Shown here one piece after another: positions 19,253 through 27,169 of a DNA stretch of 64,000 nt (position 1 is the stretch's first letter; each line of letters begins with the position of its first letter). Under the pieces are notes generated by a model. That model was not told where the DNA came from. It searched no databases and saw only the letters and a list, made by a program, of their open reading frames with translations. The translations under genes were made by a program, and so were the position numbers. The stretch spans positions 62,001 through 126,000 of the forward strand of contig NZ_JAAOXM010000019.1 of NCBI RefSeq assembly GCF_011605345.1, written 5' to 3'. Source of the DNA: Burkholderia sp. D-99 (GTDB lineage Bacteria; Pseudomonadota; Gammaproteobacteria; Burkholderiales; Burkholderiaceae).

Positions 19253-20304
19253 AAGCAAAAAAAGTCCTGATCCTGGGTGTGAACGGCTTCATCGGCCATC
19301 ACCTGTCGAAGCGCATTCTTGAAACCACCGATTGGGAAGTGTTCGGCATGGACATGCAGACCGACCGGCTTGGCGATCTCGTCAACCACGAGCGGATGCA
19401 TTTCTTCGAAGGCGACATCACGATCAACAAGGAGTGGGTTGAGTATCACGTGAAGAAGTGCGACGTGATCCTGCCGCTCGTCGCGATCGCGACGCCCGCC
19501 ACCTACGTCCAGCAGCCGCTGCGCGTATTCGAACTCGACTTCGAGGCGAACTTGCCGATCGTGCGTTCGGCCGTCAAGTACGGCAAGCACCTCGTGTTCC
19601 CGTCGACCTCCGAGGTCTACGGCATGTGCTCGGACGAGCAGTTCGACCCGGATGCGTCGGCGCTCACCTACGGCCCGATCAACAAGCCGCGCTGGATCTA
19701 CGCGTGCTCGAAGCAGCTGATGGACCGCGTGATCTGGGGCTACGGGATGGAAGGCCTGAACTTCACGCTGTTCCGCCCGTTCAACTGGATCGGCCCGGGC
19801 CTCGACTCGATCTACACGCCGAAGGAAGGCAGCTCGCGCGTGGTCACGCAGTTCCTCGGCCACATCGTGCGCGGCGAGAACATCAGCCTCGTCGACGGCG
19901 GCTCGCAGAAGCGCGCGTTCACCGACATCGGCGACGGCATCAGCGCGCTGATGAAGATCATCGACAACGCGAACGGCGTCGCGTCGGGCAAGATCTACAA
20001 CATCGGGAATCCGAAGAACAACTTCTCGGTTCGCGAGCTCGCGCACAAGATGCTCGAACTGGCGGCGGAATTCCCCGAGTACGCCGATTCGGCCAAGCAG
20101 GTGAAGCTCGTCGAGACGACCTCCGGCGCGTACTACGGCAACGGCTACCAGGACGTGCAGAACCGCGTGCCGAAGATCGACAACACGATGCAGGAGCTCG
20201 GCTGGGCGCCGCAGGCAACGTTCGACGACGCGCTGCGCAACATCTTCGAAGCGTATCGCGGCCACGTCGCCGACGCGCGCGCGCTCGTCGAACAGCAAGG
20301 CTGA
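19249..20304 (+). CDS. arnA: UDP-glucuronic acid oxidase/decarboxylase (ArnA C-terminal activity as a separate protein)
   Basis: 351 residues from ATG 19249. Extended short-chain dehydrogenase: the NAD motif is VLILGVNGFIGHHL, the catalytic pair is YACSKQLMDR (Tyr-x3-Lys), and SEVYG and RPFNWIGPGLD follow, all as in ArnA's C-terminal half. It oxidises UDP-GlcA and decarboxylates it to UDP-4-keto-arabinose, the first step of the pathway. In E. coli this is fused to the formyltransferase; here it is separate but translationally coupled to it. Confidence 0.96.
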   Translation: MKAKKVLILGVNGFIGHHLSKRILETTDWEVFGMDMQTDRLGDLVNHERMHFFEGDITINKEWVEYHVKKCDVILPLVAIATPATYVQQPLRVFELDFEANLPIVRSAVKYGKHLVFPSTSEVYGMCSDEQFDPDASALTYGPINKPRWIYACSKQLMDRVIWGYGMEGLNFTLFRPFNWIGPGLDSIYTPKEGSSRVVTQFLGHIVRGENISLVDGGSQKRAFTDIGDGISALMKIIDNANGVASGKIYNIGNPKNNFSVRELAHKMLELAAEFPEYADSAKQVKLVETTSGAYYGNGYQDVQNRVPKIDNTMQELGWAPQATFDDALRNIFEAYRGHVADARALVEQQG

Positions 20305-20317
20305 CCGGGACGTTCGC

Positions 20318-21214
20318 TTGGCTCGCATCGTTCTCAAGATCGACGTCGACACGCTGCGCGGCACGCGCGAAGGCGTGCCGAACCTCGCGCGCATCTTCGA
20401 CCGCTTCAGTGCGCGCGCGACCTTCCTCTTCAGCCTCGGGCCCGATCACACGGGCTGGGCGCTGCGGCGCGTGTTTCGCCCGGGCTTCCTGAAGAAGGTG
20501 TCGCGCACGTCGGTGGTCGAGCACTACGGCGTGAAGCAGCTGATGTACGGCGTGCTGCTGCCGGGCCCCGACATCGGCCGCCGTGCGGTCAGCGACATGC
20601 GCGCGATCCACGAGGCCGGCTTCGAATGCGGGATCCACACGTGGGATCACGTGTACTGGCAAGACAACGTCCGCGCGCGCGATCGCGACTGGACCGCGCG
20701 TGAAATGCAGAAAAGCCACGCGCGCTTCATCGAGATCTTCGGCGCGCCGCCCGTCACGCACGGCGCGGCCGGCTGGCAGATGAACGATTCCGCGTTCGAG
20801 CAGATCGATGCATGGGGGATGCGCTACGCATCCGACGGGCGCGGCCATTCGCCGTACCTGCCCGTCGTCGATGGCCGCACGCTGTCGCACGTGCAGATGC
20901 CGACCACACTGCCGACGCTCGACGAAGTGCTCGGCATCGACGGCGTCGACACGCACAACGTCGCCGCGCACATCCTCAAGTTCACCGAAACCAATCCGCA
21001 CGACCAGGTGTTCACGCTGCATGCGGAACTGGAAGGCCAGAAGCTCGCGCCCGTGTTCGAGCAACTGCTCGCCGGCTGGCGCGCGCAAGGCCACACGTTT
21101 GCGACGATGGGCGACTACCACGCGACGCTGGACCGCGACTCGCTGCCATCGTACCCTGTCACGTGGGGCGAAATCCCCGGCCGCTCCGGCGAACTGATCG
21201 TCCAGCCCGACTGA
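20318..21214 (+). CDS. arnD: 4-deoxy-4-formamido-L-arabinose-phosphoundecaprenol deformylase
   Basis: 298 residues with a TTG start (20318), 13 bp after the decarboxylase stop. NodB/polysaccharide-deacetylase fold: LKIDVDTLRGTREGV supplies the metal-binding Asp, GIHTWDHVYWQD supplies the His residues, and FGAPPVTHGAAGWQMN closes the pocket. It removes the formyl group from the lipid-linked sugar, making the transfer irreversible before flipping. It is the last gene of the cluster; no strong terminator follows before bcp 110 bp away. Confidence 0.95.
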   Translation: MARIVLKIDVDTLRGTREGVPNLARIFDRFSARATFLFSLGPDHTGWALRRVFRPGFLKKVSRTSVVEHYGVKQLMYGVLLPGPDIGRRAVSDMRAIHEAGFECGIHTWDHVYWQDNVRARDRDWTAREMQKSHARFIEIFGAPPVTHGAAGWQMNDSAFEQIDAWGMRYASDGRGHSPYLPVVDGRTLSHVQMPTTLPTLDEVLGIDGVDTHNVAAHILKFTETNPHDQVFTLHAELEGQKLAPVFEQLLAGWRAQGHTFATMGDYHATLDRDSLPSYPVTWGEIPGRSGELIVQPD

Positions 21215-21324
21215 GTTCGCGCGCGAGCCGGCGTCGCCCGCAGCGCCGTTGCCACGCGCTGCCGCGACGCCCCGCCGCACCGCGCCGCCGCAGCGGCGCC
21301 TTTCCATAACAACAGGAGAAACAC

Positions 21325-21786
21325 GTGTCTGTCGAAGTTGACCGTCAAGTTCCCGATTTCACCGCACCGGCCACGGGCGGCGACATTTCGCTGTCCGACC
21401 TGAAAGGCAAGAAGCTCGTGCTGTACTTCTATCCGAAGGACAACACGCCGGGCTGCACGACCGAAGGGCTGCAGTTCCGCGATCTCTATCCGAAGTTCAA
21501 GAAAGCCGGTGCGGAAGTCATCGGCGTGTCGCGCGACAGCCTGCGCTCGCATGACAATTTCAAGGCAAAGCTCGAACTACCGTTCCCGCTGATCTCCGAT
21601 GCCGACGAAGCGCTGTGCGCGCTGTTCGATGTCATCAAGATGAAGAAAATGTATGGCAAGGAAGTACGCGGAATCGAGCGCTCGACGTTCCTGATCGACG
21701 CCGACGGCGTGCTCCGTCAGGCATGGCGCGGCATCAAGGTACCGGGGCATGTCGACGACGTGCTAAGTGCTGTACAAGCGCTTTGA
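21325..21786 (+). CDS. bcp: Thioredoxin-dependent peroxiredoxin (Bcp/PrxQ)
   Basis: 153 residues with a GTG start preceded by AGGAGA. Atypical Prx of the BCP/PrxQ group. Peroxidatic Cys44 sits in NTPGCTTEGLQF, after YFYPKDNT. The second cysteine usual five residues later in E. coli Bcp is absent; another cysteine, Cys98, is present in EALCALFDV and may act as the resolving residue as in alpha-3-type PrxQ. It reduces H2O2 and organic peroxides using thioredoxin. It stands alone between arnD and phoH. Confidence 0.95.
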   Translation: MSVEVDRQVPDFTAPATGGDISLSDLKGKKLVLYFYPKDNTPGCTTEGLQFRDLYPKFKKAGAEVIGVSRDSLRSHDNFKAKLELPFPLISDADEALCALFDVIKMKKMYGKEVRGIERSTFLIDADGVLRQAWRGIKVPGHVDDVLSAVQAL

Positions 21787-21901
21787 GGCGCGTTATATTG
21801 GGCCGCAATGAATGCCAGTTCGCCCCATATTTCTCGTAGCTGCGCCGGTGCTCGATGCGATGCTTTCCGGCACTTGACGCGCATCACGACCGTATCAGCC
21901 G

Positions 21902-21939
21902 AGCCGCATGTCCCTGTCGACGGGGCAGCGGCTTTTTTT
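21902..21939 (+). terminator. Rho-independent terminator downstream of bcp
   Basis: AGCCGC (21902-21907) pairs with GCGGCT (21928-21933); TGTCCC/GGGGCA extends the stem inside, and a run of seven T follows. It lies 115 bp after the bcp stop, leaving a long 3' untranslated stretch. The rest of the 21787-22118 gap shows no convincing gene. Confidence 0.85.
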
Positions 21940-22118
21940 ATGGATTGCGCGCCGGCCCTCGGTCCGGCCCTCACCCCGTCAAGGAGCTGATCGACACTTA
22001 GGCGAACCGGCTAGACGAAATTCCTGTGCGCCACCGCGCGCAAACTGCATGCGTCTACGTCACGCAGGATGCGATCAGCGGCGCACGCCATGCGACACGA
22101 TTCCTCCCGAGGGACACC

Positions 22119-23921
22119 ATGCCTTTGCCTACTCCCCCCAGCAAGCTCGGCAGCCTGCTGCCGCCCGACGAATACAAGGCGAAAGCGCGGCCCGCGAAAG
22201 CCGCGAAGAAATCCGCCGAAGGGGACGCATCCACAGCCGGTGACTACGGTCCGGCGAGCGTGGCCCAACCGATGATCGAAGCCGCGAACACGGCCGCGCC
22301 GCTGCGCGCCGTCGCGTCTTCGGCGCAGGAAACCGCGAGCGCACCCGCACGCGGTCGCAAGACCAAACAGACGGCCGCACTGTTGCAGCCGATGCCGGCG
22401 CCCGCCGAACCCGCGACGCCGGTCGTCGCGCGCAACGACAAGCCGGCCGCCGACAAACCGGCCGCGGCTCCCGCGCGCGACACAGGCGCCGCGACGAAGT
22501 CGCGCAACCGCAAGCCCGCCGAAGCCGAACAGCAGAAACTGTTCGTGCTCGACACCAACGTGCTGATGCACGACCCGAGCAGCCTCTTCCGCTTCGAGGA
22601 ACACGACGTCTATCTGCCGATGATGACGCTCGAGGAACTCGACAACCACAAGAAGGGGATGTCCGAAGTCGCGCGCAACGCACGCCAGGTCAGCCGCACG
22701 CTCGACGCGCTGGTCGCCGATGCAGGCCCGATCACGGCCGGCATTCCGCTGTCGCGCCTCGGCAGCCGCGAGGCGGTCGGCCGCCTGTACTTCCAGACGA
22801 AGCTCACCGACATCGCGCCCGTCGAAGGCTTGCCCCAAGGCAAGGCCGACAACCAGATCCTCGGCGTCGTGCGCGCGCTGCAGCGCGACCGGCCGGACCG
22901 CCAGGTCGTGCTGGTGTCGAAAGACATCAACATGCGGATCAAGGCGCATGCGCTCGGCCTGCCCGCTGAAGACTACTTCAACGACCAGGTGCTCGAGGAT
23001 TCGGATCTCCTGTACAACGGCGTGCGCGAACTGCCGCAGGATTTCTGGACCAAGCATGCGAAGGGCATGGAGAGCTGGCAGGACACGAAGACGGGCACCA
23101 CGTACTACCGCGTGACGGGCCCGCTCGTCGCGTCGATGCTCGTCAACGAGTTCGTCTATCTCGAGCCGCAGAACGGCGAGCCGACGTTCCATGCGATCGT
23201 CCGCGAACTGAACGGCAAGACGGCGCTGCTGCAGACGCTGCGCGACTACAGCCACCACAAGAACAACGTGTGGGGCATCACCGCGCGCAACCGCGAGCAG
23301 AATTTCGCGCTGAACCTGCTGATGAACCCCGAGATCGACTTCGTCACGCTGCTCGGCCAGGCCGGTACCGGCAAGACGCTCGTCGCGCTCGCGGCCGGCC
23401 TCGCGCAGGTGCTCGACGACAAGCGCTACAACGAGATCATCGTGACGCGCGCGACCGTGCCCGTCGGCGAGGACATCGGCTTCCTGCCCGGTACCGAGGA
23501 AGAGAAGATGCAGCCGTGGATGGGTGCATTCGACGACAACCTCGAAGTGCTGCAGAAGACCGACGACGCTGCCGGCGAATGGGGGCGTGCCGCGACGCAG
23601 GAGCTGATCCGTTCGCGCCTGAAGGTGAAGAGCATGAACTTCATGCGCGGGCGCACGTTCGTCGACAAGTACCTGATCATCGACGAAGCGCAGAACCTGA
23701 CGCCGAAGCAGATGAAGACGCTCGTCACGCGTGCGGGCCCGGGCACGAAGATCGTGTGCCTCGGCAACATCGCGCAGATCGATACGCCTTACCTGACCGA
23801 AGGCAGCTCGGGTCTCACGTACGTCGTCGACCGCTTCAAGGGCTGGGGCCACAGCGGCCACGTGACGCTCGCGCGCGGCGAACGCTCGCGGCTTGCCGAC
23901 TACGCGTCGGACATCCTGTAA
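22119..23921 (+). CDS. phoH: PIN-PhoH family ATPase
   Basis: 600 residues from ATG 22119 with GAGGGA upstream. Three parts are seen. Residues 1-138 are a low-complexity Ala/Pro/Lys linker. A PIN ribonuclease-like domain starts at 141 (LFVLDTNVLMHDP, with acidic residues in LEELDNHKKG). A PhoH ATPase domain has Walker A GQAGTGKT near 413 and Walker B YLIIDEAQNLTPKQMK. This is the PhoH2/YlaK architecture, for which ATP-dependent RNA unwinding and cleavage has been shown in actinobacteria. The disordered N-terminus is longer than usual. It is monocistronic, followed by a double hairpin. Confidence 0.9.
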   Translation: MPLPTPPSKLGSLLPPDEYKAKARPAKAAKKSAEGDASTAGDYGPASVAQPMIEAANTAAPLRAVASSAQETASAPARGRKTKQTAALLQPMPAPAEPATPVVARNDKPAADKPAAAPARDTGAATKSRNRKPAEAEQQKLFVLDTNVLMHDPSSLFRFEEHDVYLPMMTLEELDNHKKGMSEVARNARQVSRTLDALVADAGPITAGIPLSRLGSREAVGRLYFQTKLTDIAPVEGLPQGKADNQILGVVRALQRDRPDRQVVLVSKDINMRIKAHALGLPAEDYFNDQVLEDSDLLYNGVRELPQDFWTKHAKGMESWQDTKTGTTYYRVTGPLVASMLVNEFVYLEPQNGEPTFHAIVRELNGKTALLQTLRDYSHHKNNVWGITARNREQNFALNLLMNPEIDFVTLLGQAGTGKTLVALAAGLAQVLDDKRYNEIIVTRATVPVGEDIGFLPGTEEEKMQPWMGAFDDNLEVLQKTDDAAGEWGRAATQELIRSRLKVKSMNFMRGRTFVDKYLIIDEAQNLTPKQMKTLVTRAGPGTKIVCLGNIAQIDTPYLTEGSSGLTYVVDRFKGWGHSGHVTLARGERSRLADYASDIL

Positions 23922-23928
23922 CACCGCA

Positions 23929-23989
23929 AGCCGGCCGAGCGGCCGGCTGTCGACGCCACACGGCGCTCCGTTTCCGGAGCGCCGTTTTT
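23929..23989 (+). terminator. Tandem hairpins and rho-independent terminator after phoH
   Basis: A first stem AGCCGGCC/GGCCGGCT (23929-23936 and 23941-23948) is followed by a perfect 10-bp stem CGGCGCTCCG/CGGAGCGCCG (23961-23970 and 23975-23984) with a TTTC loop and a T-run. The second hairpin is a classic intrinsic terminator. Confidence 0.92.
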
Positions 23990-24158
23990 ATTTGGGGTCG
24001 AAAACACAAGTAACACATCGTCACGCAACAACCCGGTTTACGCGCGAAACTTCAAGTAAATTCTCAAGAACGGTTGATTAAGCCCCGCCGGAGCGTCTAC
24101 CATCGGGTCTGTCTGTTGTCATACGATTCGCGAGCGTACCGCGCTCGCCCGCCTCGCC

Positions 24159-25250
24159 ATGCTTCGAATCTGGGTTCCCGTTGCTGTCGTTTCACTGCTT
24201 GCGGCCTGCTCCAGCGTGCCGCCGCAGTCGGCATCGCGCCCCGCCTCGGGCATGAAGATCACGACACCGCGTGCGTTCCCCGCCCCCGCCAATTTCCCGA
24301 AGTTCGTCGATCACAGCGTCGGCCAGGAAGAAATTTCGATCCAGGCGATGAGCCTCGTCGGGGTCCCGTATCGCTGGGGCGGCAACACGCCGACGAGCGG
24401 CTTCGACTGCAGCGGGCTCGTGCGCTACGTGATCGGTCGTGCGGCCGACGTGAACCTGCCGCGCACGACCGCCGACATGAGCGGCCGCGGCGTGTCGATC
24501 GAGCCCGACCAGGTTGCGCCGGGCGACCTGATCTTCTTCAACACGACCGGGCGGCCGCATTCGCACGTCGGCATCTATGTCGGCAAGCTGCGCTTCGTCA
24601 ACGCACCGTCGACGGGCGGCACCGTGCGGCTCGACTACCTGACGAACCCGTACTGGGCCAAGCGTTTCGACGGCATTCGCCGTGTCGCGCCGCCGCGCGG
24701 GGCGCCAACGCCGTTCGATGCGCCGACCTACGAGGCGAAGCGCGACGAGCCGCGCAGCGCGCCGGTCGTTGCGCCCGCCCCTGTCGTCGTGACGGCCTCC
24801 GCGCCGCGGCAGCCGGCCTATGCGTCGTCGCAAGCTGCCGCGACCCAGGCAACTGCACCGGTCATGCCGGCCGCGCAGGCCGTATCGACCGCAGCAGTTG
24901 CCCCCGCGGCCGCGTCGGCCGACCCGTATGAACCGCCGCCGCGCATGCAGGCGCCTGAGCAGCAGGCAACGTCCGTGAATGACGGCACGAGCACCGCCGC
25001 CATGACGGCAAATGCAGCGCCAGCCGGCCCGGCCGAGGTCGGCACACGGATTCCGACCACGGCGCTGACGGCTGCCCAGGCTGCCGCATTCGATGCGGAG
25101 CCGCCGCCCGCCGTCGCGGCGACGTCACCGCGCAGCGCCGAGCCAGCCCCCGTGCAGGTATTGCGCGCATCGACGCAATCCGCGCCCGTCAGCCCGCGCA
25201 CCGCCACCACAGACGATCCGATTGCCCGGTTCGCGAACGGAAGTTACTAG
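24159..25250 (+). CDS. NlpC/P60 family lipoprotein (putative peptidoglycan endopeptidase)
   Basis: 363 residues. The N-terminus is a lipoprotein signal with lipobox LLAAC (lipidated Cys17). The NlpC/P60 domain (about 55-170) has catalytic Cys84 in FDCSGLVRY, His136 in HSHVGIYVG, and Asn148 in RFVNAPSTGG at the third position, where E. coli Spr (MepS) has His. Such enzymes cleave stem-peptide or cross-link bonds in the periplasm. After residue ~175 there are about 190 residues of Ala/Pro/Thr-rich low complexity, probably a flexible extension. An isolated gene. Confidence 0.88.
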   Translation: MLRIWVPVAVVSLLAACSSVPPQSASRPASGMKITTPRAFPAPANFPKFVDHSVGQEEISIQAMSLVGVPYRWGGNTPTSGFDCSGLVRYVIGRAADVNLPRTTADMSGRGVSIEPDQVAPGDLIFFNTTGRPHSHVGIYVGKLRFVNAPSTGGTVRLDYLTNPYWAKRFDGIRRVAPPRGAPTPFDAPTYEAKRDEPRSAPVVAPAPVVVTASAPRQPAYASSQAAATQATAPVMPAAQAVSTAAVAPAAASADPYEPPPRMQAPEQQATSVNDGTSTAAMTANAAPAGPAEVGTRIPTTALTAAQAAAFDAEPPPAVAATSPRSAEPAPVQVLRASTQSAPVSPRTATTDDPIARFANGSY

Positions 25251-25323
25251 CCCGTTCCGCCCTCGCCTGCGGCCACCCGCGACTGCACCTGCCGTTCGCC
25301 GCACATTCCCGCGCCCCAAAAGA

Positions 25324-25358
25324 AAATGCGCCGCAGCCTTTCGGCTTGCGGCGCATTT
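25324..25358. terminator. Bidirectional terminator between the NlpC/P60 gene and pit
   Basis: Perfect 12-bp stem AAATGCGCCGCA/TGCGGCGCATTT (25324-25335, 25347-25358), with inner GCC-TTTC-GGC. On the leftward strand it is followed by TTTTCTTTT, so it terminates pit best. It lies between convergent genes. Confidence 0.88.
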
Positions 25359-25383
25359 CATGTCCGTTCGACAGTGCTGGCGA

Positions 25384-26394
25384 TCAGAAGATCTGATGCC
25401 CGAGCCACCATCCACCGGCCGCGAACAGCGCGGAGGCCGGCAGCGTGAGCACCCACGCCCACACGATGTTGCCGGCCACGCCCCAGCGCACGGCCGACAG
25501 CTTCTGCGTCGCGCCGACGCCGACGATCGCGCCGGTGATCGTGTGCGTGGTCGACACCGGAATGCCGAGGAACGACGCGAGGAACAGCGTCATCGCGCCG
25601 CCGGTTTCCGCACAGAAACCACCGACCGGCTTGAGCTTGGTGATCTTCTGGCCCATCGTGCGCACGATGCGCCAGCCGCCGAACAGCGTGCCGAGGCCCA
25701 TCGACAGGTAGCACGCGCCGATCACCCACGCCGGCGGCGCATCGGCGGTCGCCGACGCATAACCCGACGCGATCAGCAGCATCCAGATGATGCCGATCGT
25801 CTTCTGCGCGTCGTTGCCGCCGTGGCCGAGGCTGTACAGCCCGGCCGACAGCAGCTGCAGCCGGCGGAAGCGCCGGTCGACCTTGCTGGGCGCGGTGCGG
25901 AAATACAGCCACGACACGCCGAGCATGAACAGCGAACCGAGGATGAAGCCGAGCAGCGGCGAAATGAAGATGAACGCGACGGTCTTCAGCAGCCCGTCGA
26001 TGTTCAGCGAACTCCAGCCCGACTTGGCGAGCGCTGCGCCGACGAGGCCGCCGATCAGCGCATGCGACGAGCTCGACGGAATCCCGTAGTACCACGTGAT
26101 CACGTTCCAGCCGATCGCACCGATCAGCGCACCGAACACGACGTAGTGGTCGACGATCTCGGGATCGATCGTGCCTTTACCGACGGTCTGCGCGACTTTC
26201 AGGTGGAAGATGAAATACGCGATGACGTTGAACGCCGCCGCGAACACCACGGCTTGCTGGGGCTTCAGCACCCCGGTGGACACGACGGTGGCGATCGAGT
26301 TCGCCGCGTCGTGAAAGCCGTTCATGAAATCGAATACGAGCGCGACGAGTACCAGCGTCGCGACCATCCAGAGGGCGAGTTGTATCGAATGCAT
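25384..26394 (-). CDS. pit: Low-affinity inorganic phosphate transporter (Pit family)
   Basis: 336 residues, inner membrane, about nine hydrophobic segments. Both Pit signature repeats are visible: FDFMNGFHDAANSIATVV near the N-terminus and LGHGGNDAQKTIGIIW in the second half, plus SSSHALIGGLVGA and STTHTITGAIVGVG. It carries metal-phosphate in symport with protons. It lies 10 bp after the DUF47 gene, the usual DUF47-pit operon. Confidence 0.96.
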   Translation of the reverse strand: MHSIQLALWMVATLVLVALVFDFMNGFHDAANSIATVVSTGVLKPQQAVVFAAAFNVIAYFIFHLKVAQTVGKGTIDPEIVDHYVVFGALIGAIGWNVITWYYGIPSSSSHALIGGLVGAALAKSGWSSLNIDGLLKTVAFIFISPLLGFILGSLFMLGVSWLYFRTAPSKVDRRFRRLQLLSAGLYSLGHGGNDAQKTIGIIWMLLIASGYASATADAPPAWVIGACYLSMGLGTLFGGWRIVRTMGQKITKLKPVGGFCAETGGAMTLFLASFLGIPVSTTHTITGAIVGVGATQKLSAVRWGVAGNIVWAWVLTLPASALFAAGGWWLGHQIF

Positions 26395-26404
26395 CGTGGT
26401 CCGC

Positions 26405-27031
26405 TCAGGCGTTTTCCAGCACGATGCCTTCGATGATGTTCGCGACGTCCTCGCACTTGTCGGTGATCTCTTCGAGCAGCTCGTAGATCGCCTTCAGCTT
26501 GATGAGCGTCTTCACGTCGTCTTCTTCGCGGAACAGCTTCGACATCGCCGCGCGCAGTACGCGATCGGCCTCCGACTCCCAGCGGTCGATCTCCTCGCAT
26601 TGCTTGAGGATCTGCGCCGACTGCTTCATGTCGGACAGCATCCCGACTGCCTGCTGCACGTGCTGGGCCGACTGCGTGACGATATGCGCGAGTTGGCTCG
26701 CCTCGGACGTGACCGACTGCACGTCGTACAGCGACACGGCGGTCGCGACGTCCTCCATCAGGTCGAGGATGTCGTCCATCGTCGTGATCAGCTTGTGGAT
26801 CTCGTCGCGATCGAGCGGCGTGATGAAAGTCTTGTGCAGCAGATCGATCGCTTCGTGCGTGAGCTTGTCGGCGGCCTTCTCGGCGGTCTGCACGTTTTGC
26901 TTGTGAATCTCGGCGTCGGCGAGATTGTCGATCAGCAGTTCGAGCTCGCGGCCACCGGAAACGATGTACTTCGCGTGCGCATTGAAGAGTTCAAAGAACT
27001 TGCCCTCGGTGGGCATGAATCGACCGAACAT
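26405..27031 (-). CDS. DUF47 (PhoU-like) phosphate transport regulator
   Basis: 208 residues, all-alpha, no signal peptide. It starts MFGRFMPTEGKFFELFNAHA and carries the PhoU-like helices LTHEAIDLLHKTFITPLDRDEIHKL and MDDILDLMEDVA, with acidic/His residues likely to bind metal. DUF47 proteins are encoded beside Pit transporters and are thought to modulate them. It is upstream of and probably co-transcribed with pit. Confidence 0.93.
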   Translation of the reverse strand: MFGRFMPTEGKFFELFNAHAKYIVSGGRELELLIDNLADAEIHKQNVQTAEKAADKLTHEAIDLLHKTFITPLDRDEIHKLITTMDDILDLMEDVATAVSLYDVQSVTSEASQLAHIVTQSAQHVQQAVGMLSDMKQSAQILKQCEEIDRWESEADRVLRAAMSKLFREEDDVKTLIKLKAIYELLEEITDKCEDVANIIEGIVLENA

Positions 27032-27169
27032 GGGATTCCTGGGAGATTGTCAAACTACTGTCACGAAAACGGGCGACATTGTACCGTTTCCGATCGCGAC
27101 ACGGCGCGCGCATATGCGCGCGCCGGGATTGAATACAACGCTTGGCGAAATAAGGGTTTACTTCCGGCG

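Noticed and set aside
22011..23924. 637-codon leftward frame opposite phoH
   Set aside because: Antisense shadow; the PIN and PhoH motifs on the other strand are decisive.
24640..25250. C-terminal half of the NlpC/P60 gene as a separate or frameshifted gene
   Set aside because: Composition is low-complexity Ala/Pro/Thr but codons stay in one open frame with host-like third-position GC, so it is an extension of the same protein.
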